Assembly (NCBI RefSeq): GCF_018343535.1 | Contig: NZ_JAGYPF010000005.1 | Coordinates: forward strand, 620,001 to 684,000 | DNA length: 64,000 nucleotides | From: Neobacillus rhizophilus | GTDB lineage: Bacteria > Bacillota > Bacilli > Bacillales > Cytobacillaceae | Reading direction: 5' to 3' | Shown here: piece after piece, positions 51,027-59,099 of the stretch | Numbering within the stretch: position 1 is the stretch's first letter | How the letters are laid out: every line of letters begins with the position of its first letter | Translations under genes and position numbers: made by a program | The notes under the pieces: model-generated | The model's input: the letters and a program-made list of their open reading frames with translations, nothing else | Told to the model about the DNA's origin: nothing | Databases searched by the model: none

Positions 51027-52915
51027 AAATGCTGACAGTCGAAAATGTTTCAAAAACATACGGAGAAAAGCAATTATTTTCTAATATTTCGTTTACCATC
51101 GGCGAAAAAGAACGTGTCGGGCTGATTGGGGTAAATGGAACCGGAAAATCTTCATTGTTAAAAATCGTGGCAGGTTTGGATGTGCCTGATGAAGGAAAAA
51201 TCATTTCCGGTAAAGATTATTCCATTGCTTACCTATCGCAGCAGCCTGATTTTGAGATGGACCGGACAATACTAGAACAAGTTTTTCACGGGGATGCGCC
51301 AATCCTTAAGCTGATGCGGGAATATGAAAATATACTTATGGAGCTAAATGCTGCACCAGATGATGTGAAACTTCAGGATGAACTTTTCCGTCTGCAGAAG
51401 CAGATGGATGCTTTGGACGCCTGGGATGCAAGCACAAATGCCAAGTCGGTCTTAACAAAATTGGGCATTGAAGATTTTACCCAAAGAGTTGGCAGTTTGT
51501 CCGGGGGCCAGAAGAAACGGGTTGCGTTAGCACAGGTATTAATCGCTGAACCCGATTTGCTTATTTTGGATGAACCGACAAACCACCTTGATTTTGATAG
51601 CGTTAAGTGGCTTGAGGATTACTTGAGCCGATATAGGGGCTCCATCCTCCTCGTCACCCATGACCGCTACTTTTTGGATCGGGTTACCAATAGGATGTTT
51701 GAGCTTGATGGCGGCAATTTATACAGCTATAAAGGCAATTATGCCGCTTTTCTGGAGGCAAAAGCGATCCGCGAGGAAAATGAGGCGGCCACATTTGAAA
51801 AAAGAAAGAACCTGTTCAGAAGAGAACTGGAATGGATCCGGCGCGGGGCAAAAGCGAGGACGACGAAACAAAAGGCGCGGATTCAGCGTTTTGAAGAGCT
51901 TGACGAAAAGCTCTCAAGCGGAAAGTCGTCAGGTGAAAAGCTTGATATTTCTTTGAATGGCAGCCGCTTAGGTAAGCAGGTATTTGAACTAAAAGATGCA
52001 TCCAAGCGGTATGGTGCAAAGGCAATCCTTAACCACTTTGATTTGCTTGTCAAACCGGGGGATAGAATTGGCATAATCGGTAGGAACGGAACTGGTAAAT
52101 CGACATTATTAAATATCCTTGCTAAGCGCATCCCTCTTGATGAGGGAGAGTTCAATATGGGTGCTACTGTGAAAATCGCCTACTATACCCAGGAAAGCGA
52201 GGATATGGACGAAAATAAGCGGATGATTGAATATATCAAGGAAACAGCGCAAATCGTTGAGACATCAGACGGGAAGACGATTTCTGCGGCACAAATGCTC
52301 GAGCGCTTTTTATTTCCTCCATATACGCATGGGACGCCAATTCGCAAGCTATCGGGCGGGGAGAAACGCCGTTTGTATTTATTGAAAATCCTGATGACAG
52401 CACCGAATGTTTTGCTGCTTGATGAGCCGACCAACGATCTTGATACTCAGACATTGACGGTTTTGGAAGACTACCTTGAGGAGTTTCCAGGTGTGGTGAT
52501 TACTGTTTCCCACGACCGTTATTTTCTTGATAAAGTTGCCGAACAGCTTTTAGTTTTACAAGGCGAAGGGCAGATTGATTTCTTTTTCGGGAATTATACG
52601 GAGTATTTGGAAAAGGAAACGGTTGCTAAGGAAGTTATGAAACCGGCATCCACTTCCACTCCAGCTTCAAAAGCCCCTGAAAAGGAAAAAAAGAAGAGAA
52701 TGACCTTTAAAGAGAAAAAAGAGTGGGAAGAAATTGATGAAATTATTTCCAAAACTGAAGCGAGGCTTGAAGAAGTTGCGACCGAAATGGCGGGAGCGGG
52801 CAGCGATTTTTCAAAATTGCAGGATTTAATGAAAAAGGAAACTGAGCTAAACGAAAAATTGGAGTATTTAATCGAAAGATGGTCATATTTGGCCGAGTTA
52901 GCTGAAAATGAGTGA
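51023..52915 (+). CDS. ABC-F family ATPase (Uup/YfmR-like)
   Basis: About 630 aa with two ABC domains and no membrane part. Walker A GVNGTGKSS and GRNGTGKST; signatures LSGGQKKR and LSGGEKRR; Walker B LLILDEPTNHLD and LLLDEPTNDLD. A linker between the domains (about residues 240-310) is basic, and the C-terminal coiled coil (about 540-630) is of Uup type. Such proteins act on the ribosome or translation stalls. ATG at 51023 overlaps the ypgQ stop. Confidence 0.9.
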   Translation: MKMLTVENVSKTYGEKQLFSNISFTIGEKERVGLIGVNGTGKSSLLKIVAGLDVPDEGKIISGKDYSIAYLSQQPDFEMDRTILEQVFHGDAPILKLMREYENILMELNAAPDDVKLQDELFRLQKQMDALDAWDASTNAKSVLTKLGIEDFTQRVGSLSGGQKKRVALAQVLIAEPDLLILDEPTNHLDFDSVKWLEDYLSRYRGSILLVTHDRYFLDRVTNRMFELDGGNLYSYKGNYAAFLEAKAIREENEAATFEKRKNLFRRELEWIRRGAKARTTKQKARIQRFEELDEKLSSGKSSGEKLDISLNGSRLGKQVFELKDASKRYGAKAILNHFDLLVKPGDRIGIIGRNGTGKSTLLNILAKRIPLDEGEFNMGATVKIAYYTQESEDMDENKRMIEYIKETAQIVETSDGKTISAAQMLERFLFPPYTHGTPIRKLSGGEKRRLYLLKILMTAPNVLLLDEPTNDLDTQTLTVLEDYLEEFPGVVITVSHDRYFLDKVAEQLLVLQGEGQIDFFFGNYTEYLEKETVAKEVMKPASTSTPASKAPEKEKKKRMTFKEKKEWEEIDEIISKTEARLEEVATEMAGAGSDFSKLQDLMKKETELNEKLEYLIERWSYLAELAENE

Positions 52916-52918
52916 GGG

Positions 52919-52946
52919 TGCGCCGCGGGGCGTGCTCTTTTTTTGC
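52919..52946 (+). terminator. Probable terminator of the ABC-F gene
   Basis: Imperfect GC-rich hairpin around GTGCGCCGCGGGGCGTGC followed by TCTTTTTTT. Confidence 0.6.
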
Positions 52947-52958
52947 TGCTCGGAAATA

Positions 52959-53071
52959 TATCTACAAAAATTAATTGGATATCTACAATTTTTTAAATAA
53001 AATCTACAATTTTGGAAATATATTTACAAAATTTAAGAAGGTATCTACAAATTTTTAATGGATATCTACAA
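52959..53071 (+). repeat. Six-unit 21-bp direct repeat array with TCTACAA core
   Basis: Cores TCTACAA at 52961, 52982, 53003, (TTTACAA) 53023, 53044 and 53065. Spacings are 21, 21, 20, 21 and 21 bp, i.e. two helical turns. Each core is preceded by A/T-rich ATA and followed by AA/TT tracts. Non-coding on both strands. Confidence 0.85.
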
Positions 53072-53183
53072 TTACCTTGAAAATGGAAAATTAGAACTAA
53101 CCATTTATTAGGCATCTTACATGAATATACTCCTCTCATTATGTTAAACTTGTTAAAGAAAACATATGAATAAGGTGAGTATG

Positions 53184-54320
53184 TTGAAAATTAAGTCAAT
53201 TGAACCGACGCCAAGTCCGAATACGATGAAAATCCTTCTTGACCATGAGCTTCCAATGGGCAAGAGCCATAATTATAAAAAGGAAACAGCGCTGGATGCA
53301 CCACCTGTTATTCAAGCCGTCCTGCAAATAGACGGCATTAAGGGCGTATATCATGTGGCCGATTTTCTTGCTGTTGAACGCAACGCTAAATATGACTGGA
53401 AGGAACTTCTACCAAAGGTCCGCCACGCATTCGGTGAAGATACTGACCAAATCGCAAACACCGCAAAAGCAATTAACGACCATTTTGGTGAAATCAAAGT
53501 GGAAGTGCAAATGTTCAAAGGGATTCCGCTTCAGGTTAAGCTGACAGATGGCATTTCTGAAAAAAGGTTCGGAATGCCGGACTACTTTTTAAAAGCGCGG
53601 GAAAATGCCCAGCTTCCGGAGGATAATTATATATTGCTGAGGAAATGGGATAATCAAGGGGTTAGGTATGGTGAAATGGACCAGGTTGGGCCCGAGGTTG
53701 TCGAGGAATTAATAGCGGCTTATCCCGTGCAGCGCCTTGAAGAACTCGTCCAAAAAGCGCAAGCTGCCGAAACTCAATCGGAGCAAAAAACAAAGCTGAA
53801 ACGCCGTAAAGTGACTGCTGACGACATGAGTAACCCTGATTGGCGGGTCCGCTACCAGCTGCTTGAGCAAATGGATGATCCGGATTTGGAGGATTTGCCA
53901 ATGCTTGAAAAGGCACTCTCTGATGAAAAGCCGTCTGTCCGCAGACTTGCCACTGTTTATCTTGGAATGATTAAGGACCAAGCGGTATTGCCGCTGTTAT
54001 ACCGCGCTTTAAAGGATAAAACCGTAACCGTCCGAAGAACAGCAGGCGATTGCTTATCGGACCTCGGCTTCCCCAAAGCGCAGGACGAAATGCTTGAAGC
54101 CTTGAAAGACCCGAGCAAATTGATCCGCTGGCGTGCAGCGATGTTCCTTTACGAGGTTGGGGATGAAAAGGCGCTTTCAGCTCTAAAGGCTGCTGAGAAT
54201 GACCCTGAATTCGAGGTAAGCATGCAAATCAAGATGGCAATTGAGCGAATCGAGGGTGGGGTAGAAGCAAAAGGCTCCGTTTGGAAGCAAATGACGGAAG
54301 CAAGGAAAACAGAAGAGTAA
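53184..54320 (+). CDS. ypgR: Conserved virulence factor C-like protein YpgR (Nfu-N + HEAT repeats)
   Basis: 378 aa. The N-terminal Nfu_N domain (about 1-90) begins IKSIEPTPSPNTMK, a scaffold-like fold without the CxxC of true Nfu. From about residue 215 HEAT repeats run to 345 (VRYQLLEQM, VRRLATVYLGMI, VRRTAGDCLSDLG, IRWRAAMFLYEVG), suggesting protein binding. Homologous to CvfC of staphylococci. TTG at 53184 with AAGGTG upstream fits the family N-terminus. The 21-bp repeat array lies in its upstream region. Confidence 0.85.
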   Translation: MKIKSIEPTPSPNTMKILLDHELPMGKSHNYKKETALDAPPVIQAVLQIDGIKGVYHVADFLAVERNAKYDWKELLPKVRHAFGEDTDQIANTAKAINDHFGEIKVEVQMFKGIPLQVKLTDGISEKRFGMPDYFLKARENAQLPEDNYILLRKWDNQGVRYGEMDQVGPEVVEELIAAYPVQRLEELVQKAQAAETQSEQKTKLKRRKVTADDMSNPDWRVRYQLLEQMDDPDLEDLPMLEKALSDEKPSVRRLATVYLGMIKDQAVLPLLYRALKDKTVTVRRTAGDCLSDLGFPKAQDEMLEALKDPSKLIRWRAAMFLYEVGDEKALSALKAAENDPEFEVSMQIKMAIERIEGGVEAKGSVWKQMTEARKTEE

Positions 54321-54356
54321 ATGGGTTCATACTAAAATTTATGGAGGTTGTAAACT

Positions 54357-54791
54357 ATGTCAAATGCTTATGAAGAATATATGAGACAAATGGTCATGCC
54401 AATGCGTCAGGAGTTAACAAACGCTGGTTTTGCGGAACTGACAACGGCAGAGGACGTTGAAAAATTTATGGAAAACTTATCAGGCACGAAACTTGTTGTC
54501 GTGAACTCCGTTTGCGGCTGCGCAGCCGGTTTAGCCCGCCCGGCGGTTACCCAGGCTGTTTTAAACAGCGAGAAAAAACCGGATCATCTCGTCACCGTTT
54601 TTGCAGGCCAAGATAAAGAAGCAACAGCAAAAATGCGCGAGTATTTCGAAGGAATTGAACCGTCATCACCATCGATGGCGTTATTAAAGGATAATAAAGT
54701 AGTCCATTTTATCCCGCGCCATGATATCGAAGGAATGCCGATGGAAACCGTAATGCAAAATATATTAGGAGCATTAGAAGCTCATTGCTAA
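54357..54791 (+). CDS. brxA: Bacilliredoxin BrxA (YphP)
   Basis: 144-aa thioredoxin-fold protein of the DUF1094 family. The active site is CGC in VVNSVCGCAAGLARP (about residues 51-65). It removes bacillithiol from mixed disulfides after oxidative stress. The sequence follows B. subtilis YphP closely (for example MRQxVxPMRxELT and FAGQDKEATAKMREYF). SD GGAGG. Confidence 0.95.
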   Translation: MSNAYEEYMRQMVMPMRQELTNAGFAELTTAEDVEKFMENLSGTKLVVVNSVCGCAAGLARPAVTQAVLNSEKKPDHLVTVFAGQDKEATAKMREYFEGIEPSSPSMALLKDNKVVHFIPRHDIEGMPMETVMQNILGALEAHC

Positions 54792-54799
54792 TAATTTTA

Positions 54800-54828
54800 A
54801 GAGGACGTGCGAAAGCCGTCCTTTTTTA
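54800..54828 (+). terminator. Terminator of brxA
   Basis: AGGACG (54802-54807) / CGTCCT (54817-54822), followed by TTTTT. Confidence 0.75.
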
Positions 54829-54858
54829 CTACTAAATACACAAATAGGATGGAATACC

Positions 54859-55632
54859 ATGTTTATTACCACTTCAGGCAGAACGAATCAGCTTAAGAAA
54901 GAAGAAGCAATTCAGATTTCAAAGCTCTTGGATGCACCCTATATCCCCCGCAGGAAAAAATCCATTAGCCAATTACAAAAGGAAACAAACAGCGATTGTC
55001 TTGTAGTAGGCAAAGAACGCCTGGAATTACATAAGGCAGAATTTGCTGAGCCTTTTTTCTTTCACCCAAACTCCGCGATGTTCCGCATCAAACGTCTCCT
55101 TAGAGGAGAGCATGACCCTTTTGCTGTTGCTGCCAAACTGGAAAAAGGGATGAACGTTTTAGATTGCACTCTTGGATTGGCCGGAGATGCAATAGTCGCA
55201 GGCCTTCTCGTCGGAAGTGAGGGAAAAGTCACAGGACTAGAAGGGCAGAAATTTTTGGCCTACGTTGTAAAGGCGGGTCTCCAATCGTGGGATTCCGGCA
55301 TCCTTGAAATGAACCAAGCAATGAAAAGAATCACAGTCATCAATTCTACTGCCTATGATTATTTAAAGCTGCAGGCAGAAGCCTCCGTCGATTGTGTCTA
55401 TTTTGACCCAATGTTTGAAGAAAGCATTAAAGAGTCTGAGGGAATTAAGGCTTTAGGGCAATTTGCCATTTATGAAGAGCTGGGAATGGAAACAATTAAT
55501 GAGGCGGTACGAGTGGCTAAACATCGCGTTGTCTTAAAGGACCATTACAAAAGCTCGAGATTTGAAAAATACGGATTTCAGGTAATTAAAAGACAAACAG
55601 CAAAATTTCATTATGGTTTTATTGAAAAATAA
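54859..55632 (+). CDS. ypiP: SAM-dependent methyltransferase YpiP-like
   Basis: 257 aa. The N-terminal ~75 residues read TTSGRTNQL...FFHPNSAMFRIKRL. A Rossmann methyltransferase follows with a SAM motif VLDCTLGLAGDAIVAGLL (about 94-111), then an acidic loop after GKVTGLEG and motif IV VYFDPMFEESI. The late KDHYKSSRFEKYGF is a family mark. Substrate unknown. A similar class is encoded by ypiP in B. subtilis. Confidence 0.85.
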   Translation: MFITTSGRTNQLKKEEAIQISKLLDAPYIPRRKKSISQLQKETNSDCLVVGKERLELHKAEFAEPFFFHPNSAMFRIKRLLRGEHDPFAVAAKLEKGMNVLDCTLGLAGDAIVAGLLVGSEGKVTGLEGQKFLAYVVKAGLQSWDSGILEMNQAMKRITVINSTAYDYLKLQAEASVDCVYFDPMFEESIKESEGIKALGQFAIYEELGMETINEAVRVAKHRVVLKDHYKSSRFEKYGFQVIKRQTAKFHYGFIEK

Positions 55633-55715
55633 TTCTGCTTTTCTATTTCTGGAAAAAAGCAGTATACTTATTTATAGAGATTACATATTTTTTACAGGAT
55701 AAAGGTGAACCGAGG

Positions 55716-56303
55716 ATGAATAAATGGATTCGTAAATCACTTTTTGTTTTCATATCGATTTTAACTTTCGGGCTCGTCACACCTGCGCAGTTAATGAACG
55801 CTGTCAATGCCGAGTCGCCAAAAGATCAGGATGTTTTCGAAATACCAGCGGGAGAGGATGGGTATTCTCAAGGATATTTCGAAGAAACAAAGTTTAATAG
55901 AGAGCGCTTTATACGAGAAATGATACTTCAGGCAGAAACCCAATCCTATCAAAAATTCGGGCAAAAAATTAAGCCGGTCATCGAAAATGAATTCCGCGAC
56001 CTAATTTTGCCGAACATGGAAGCGGCGATTGAACAAACAGCTCTGCAATTTCCAGAGGAAGACCTAAAGAATCTTGTAATAACTGAGGAACCTGGTGCAG
56101 GATACTCCGAAAAGATTTTTCATATAAAAAACAGCCAAACAGGGAAAGATATTTTACGATTCCATGTAAGAAGGGATATGCCGCCGCAGTCCGGGTACTG
56201 GTTCAATTTTCACTATCATACTTTCAAGGATAATTTCCAAACCCATCATAACCTTGGAGCTATCTATTGGGCTAAAAACACACCCCCAAAATGGATGAAT
56301 TAA
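55716..56303 (+). CDS. ypjP: YpjP-like exported protein
   Basis: 195 aa with a signal peptide (about residues 1-32, basic start, then LFVFISILTFGLV, and a likely cleavage near NAVNAES). The mature part is conserved in length and aromatic/His content, ending FNFHYHTFKDNFQTHHNLGAI then YWAKNTPPKW. Function unknown. It lies directly before the ter locus, and no terminator is obvious between them. The ECF promoter of terD starts 27 nt after its stop. Confidence 0.8.
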   Translation: MNKWIRKSLFVFISILTFGLVTPAQLMNAVNAESPKDQDVFEIPAGEDGYSQGYFEETKFNRERFIREMILQAETQSYQKFGQKIKPVIENEFRDLILPNMEAAIEQTALQFPEEDLKNLVITEEPGAGYSEKIFHIKNSQTGKDILRFHVRRDMPPQSGYWFNFHYHTFKDNFQTHHNLGAIYWAKNTPPKWMN

Positions 56304-56329
56304 TATGTGAAAAATTTTTATTGTAAAAT

Positions 56330-56356
56330 TGAAACCTTTTTAAAGGAACACTCGTA
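56330..56356 (+). promoter_or_regulatory. ECF sigma promoter (sigma-W/X/M type) of terD
   Basis: TGAAAC (56330-56335), 17-bp spacer, CGTA (56353-56356). Matches the Bacillus ECF consensus TGAAAC-N16/17-CGT. It lies 34 bp upstream of the terD ATG. Confidence 0.75.
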
Positions 56357-56389
56357 AATAAACTATCACCCAATTAGGAGGAAAGAAAA

Positions 56390-56971
56390 ATGGCAATCAG
56401 TTTATCAAAAGGTCAAAAAGTTGATTTAACAAAAACAAATCCCGGTTTATCAAAAGTTGTTGTTGGACTTGGATGGGACACCAATAAATATGATGGCGGT
56501 AATGACTTTGATTTGGATTCTTCTGTGTTTCTATTAGGCGAAAACGGAAAAGTCACAACCGAATCAGATTTTGTTTTTTACAATAATCCGCAAGGTGCGG
56601 GTGGTGCAGTCGTACATACTGGGGATAACCGGACCGGTGCAGGTGATGGCGATGATGAACAAGTAAACATTAATTTATCGGCTATTCCAGCCAACATCCA
56701 ACGGATTGCCTTTACGATTACAATCCATGATGCAGGAAGCCGTAACCAGAACTTTGGACAGGTTTCAAATTCATATGCACGGATTTTCAACGAAGAAACC
56801 GGCCAAGAATTAATCCGCTATGATTTGGGCGAAGATTTCTCTATCGAAACAGCGATTGTTGTTGGAGAATTGTATCGTCATAACGGCGAGTGGAAATTCA
56901 GTGCTATCGGCAGCGGCTACCAAGGCGGGTTAGCAGCACTGGCAACTGATTTTGGCCTGCAGGTTGGTTAA
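56390..56971 (+). CDS. terD: TerD family calcium-binding stress protein
   Basis: 193 aa. The TerD motif reads GLGWDTNKYDGGNDFDLDSSVFLL (about 23-46), with the Asp/Asn cluster that binds Ca2+, followed by GDNRTGAGDGDDEQVNI and RIFNEETGQELIRYDLGEDF. TerD-like proteins are linked to tellurite, metal and cell-envelope stress. First gene of the ter locus, under an ECF promoter. In B. subtilis the analogues yceC/D/E lie next to yceF. A terminator follows. Confidence 0.94.
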   Translation: MAISLSKGQKVDLTKTNPGLSKVVVGLGWDTNKYDGGNDFDLDSSVFLLGENGKVTTESDFVFYNNPQGAGGAVVHTGDNRTGAGDGDDEQVNINLSAIPANIQRIAFTITIHDAGSRNQNFGQVSNSYARIFNEETGQELIRYDLGEDFSIETAIVVGELYRHNGEWKFSAIGSGYQGGLAALATDFGLQVG

Positions 56972-56988
56972 TTCATTAGAGAAAACAG

Positions 56989-57014
56989 AGACCCGGCGCT
57001 CGCTGGGTCTTTTT
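56989..57014 (+). terminator. Hairpin between terD and terC
   Basis: AGACCC / GGGTCT with inner GGCG/CGC pairing, then TTTTTAA. It may allow partial read-through to terC. Confidence 0.65.
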
Positions 57015-57051
57015 AACAAAAAATAGCGAACATCCAGGGGGAATTTTTTTA

Positions 57052-57825
57052 ATGGCAGTATTGCAAGGAATTATAGACACGTATGCCCAATTCTTTAATT
57101 GGGAAATGTGGGGAGAAGTTTTAACAGACCCGGTAGCATGGGGACTTATTGGTACATTAGTGATTCTTGAAGGTCTGCTTTCAGCAGATAATGCTCTCGT
57201 TTTAGCTGTAATGGTAAAGCATCTTCCGCCTGAAAAGCGCAAAAAGGCCCTTTTCTATGGATTGCTGGGTGCTTATGCGTTCCGCTTTATTGCGATTGGA
57301 ATTGGCGTGTACTTAATCAAATTCTGGTGGGTAAAAGTGTTAGGTGCAGGGTATCTTGCCTGGCTGTCGATAAAATACTTCATGGATAAGAGAAGAGCTG
57401 CTGAAGCAGAGGATGAAGAGGCACATGGCATGAACCAAAGCGGCCTGCTCATTCGTCTTTTCGGAACCTTCTGGGGAACCGTTGTTGCAGTTGAGTTAAT
57501 GGACATTGCCTTCTCTGTTGACAGTGTTCTTGCCGCTTTTGGTGTCAGCGGTGAAGTATGGGTTCTTTTATTGGGCGGAATACTAGGGGTGTTAATGATG
57601 CGAGGCGTTGCCGGAGTATTCTTATCATTAATTGACCGGATTCCTGAGCTTGAAACTACCGCTTATATTCTAATCCTTCTAATATCTATAAAAATGCTTC
57701 TATCAGTCTTCCATATTGATGTAGGGCATGTCACCTTCTTTATCATCTTGCTAATAACGTTTGCCGCTACATTTGTGGTTCATTTTATGAACAAAAAGAA
57801 GGAAAATAGCACAGAAAATCATTAA
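57052..57825 (+). CDS. yceF: TerC family integral membrane protein
   Basis: 257 aa with seven or eight hydrophobic segments and TerC signatures: ILEGLLSADNALVLAVMVKHLP near residues 40-61 and ELMDIAFSVDSVLAAFGV near 145-162, with acidic residues in the membrane that are thought to bind metal ions. TerC proteins serve in metal (Mn) export or metallation of exoenzymes. B. subtilis homologue YceF. SD GGGGG. The terminator 57847-57881 separates it from the next gene. Confidence 0.93.
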   Translation: MAVLQGIIDTYAQFFNWEMWGEVLTDPVAWGLIGTLVILEGLLSADNALVLAVMVKHLPPEKRKKALFYGLLGAYAFRFIAIGIGVYLIKFWWVKVLGAGYLAWLSIKYFMDKRRAAEAEDEEAHGMNQSGLLIRLFGTFWGTVVAVELMDIAFSVDSVLAAFGVSGEVWVLLLGGILGVLMMRGVAGVFLSLIDRIPELETTAYILILLISIKMLLSVFHIDVGHVTFFIILLITFAATFVVHFMNKKKENSTENH

Positions 57826-57846
57826 TAATAAATTTCGCATGAAAGA

Positions 57847-57881
57847 AAGGGAGCTGACGTGAGTTGTCTCCCTTATTTTTT
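57847..57881 (+). terminator. Terminator or attenuator between terC and the lyase gene
   Basis: AAGGGAG (57847-57853) / CTCCCTT (57868-57874), 14-nt loop, followed by ATTTTTT. It lies 22 nt before the ATG of the next gene and would separate terDC from the biosynthetic module. Confidence 0.75.
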
Positions 57882-57902
57882 ACGATAAAGAGGAGTAAAA
57901 AA

Positions 57903-59099
57903 ATGCGTTTTTTTACATATTTTTACGAAGGTGAATTGATGCGGTATTTCTACAAAAGGCCTGAGGAATTTAATAAATATTCGGGTCGTGAGCTATTGTC
58001 CTATGGTCTGGGAGCAACCTTATACATGCCGGCGGACCGCTCGAATTTTCATCAGGAAATCCTGTCAAAAAAGCTTTCCGGTTTAACATCTGTGGTTATT
58101 GATCTCGAAGATGCTGTCGGTGATAGCAGGGTTTTTGGGGCAGAGAGTCTGCTGGTTGATGAACTGCAAAAATTATTCCGGGCACTGAAGGAAGGGTTTA
58201 TAAGCATCGAGGAGCTGCCATTGATGTTTGTGCGAGTTCGAAATCTAAAACAGCTGCAAACGGTTAAAGAGCGGCTGGAAGATGCTGTACATCTATTAAC
58301 TGGTGTTGTTCTTCCGAAATTTTCTTCGGAGAATGGGGCAGAGCTGTTACATGCAGTCTCGAAAATCCATACCAATGAACATCCTTTTTATGCGATGCCG
58401 ATTCTCGAAACGGGCAGGGTTATACATAAGGAAACAAGAATGGAAGAGTTGGTAAGAATTAAACAAATAGTTGATCGATACAAGGAAATAGTTTTAAATA
58501 TCCGTATCGGTGCAACTGACTTCTGCGGGCTGTACGGGATTCGCCGCAGTCCGGATACAACGGTTTACGATATTGCGATTTTAAGAGATTGCATATCAGA
58601 TATCATGAATATTTTCGGGCGCATTGACGGTCCATATGTTGTTTCCGGTCCAGTTTGGGAGTATTTTTCCGCTAAAAACAGAATGCTAAAACCGCAGCTA
58701 AGGCAAACTCCATTCCGTGAGCGTTATGGGGATGAGGGGCTTCATTGGCGAAGGCGGTTAATCGAAGAAAATCTCGATGGACTGATGAGAGAAACCCTAA
58801 TGGACATTGCCAACGGAATATCCGGAAAAACGGTGATTCATCCGTCTCACATAAAAATTGTCCAATCTCTAAATGTTGTCCCATATGAGGAATATGTTGA
58901 TGCATCAAATATAATCAAAGCGGCTACAGGTGAAATAGGTGTCATGAAAAGCGATTTTGCCAATAAAATGAATGAAATAAAGCCCCACCACTACTGGGCA
59001 GAAAAAATAATGTTAAAATCACGGCTTTACGGGGTGTTACATGAAGAATTCACAAACATTGACCTTATCAAAAAAGAGGTATACATTTCCAATTCTTAA
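57903..59099 (+). CDS. C-C bond lyase of the HpcH/HpaI/citrate lyase family (Ter biosynthetic module)
   Basis: 398 aa TIM-barrel enzyme. Motifs: TSVVIDLEDAVGDSRV with metal-ligand Glu/Asp, then MFVRVRNLKQLQ, MPILETGRVIH, and RIGATDFCGLYGIRR. Citrate-lyase-like enzymes split or join C-C bonds of acyl compounds. In the Ter-module literature this family is the first step of a proposed pathway. ATG at 57903 (SD GAGGAG) is preferred, with 57939 as alternative. The next gene overlaps its end by 59 nt. Confidence 0.85.
   Translation: MRFFTYFYEGELMRYFYKRPEEFNKYSGRELLSYGLGATLYMPADRSNFHQEILSKKLSGLTSVVIDLEDAVGDSRVFGAESLLVDELQKLFRALKEGFISIEELPLMFVRVRNLKQLQTVKERLEDAVHLLTGVVLPKFSSENGAELLHAVSKIHTNEHPFYAMPILETGRVIHKETRMEELVRIKQIVDRYKEIVLNIRIGATDFCGLYGIRRSPDTTVYDIAILRDCISDIMNIFGRIDGPYVVSGPVWEYFSAKNRMLKPQLRQTPFRERYGDEGLHWRRRLIEENLDGLMRETLMDIANGISGKTVIHPSHIKIVQSLNVVPYEEYVDASNIIKAATGEIGVMKSDFANKMNEIKPHHYWAEKIMLKSRLYGVLHEEFTNIDLIKKEVYISNS

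Noticed and set aside
52959..53071. CRISPR array
   Set aside because: The units are 20-21 bp direct repeats with a 7-bp core and no unique spacers, and no cas genes are present.
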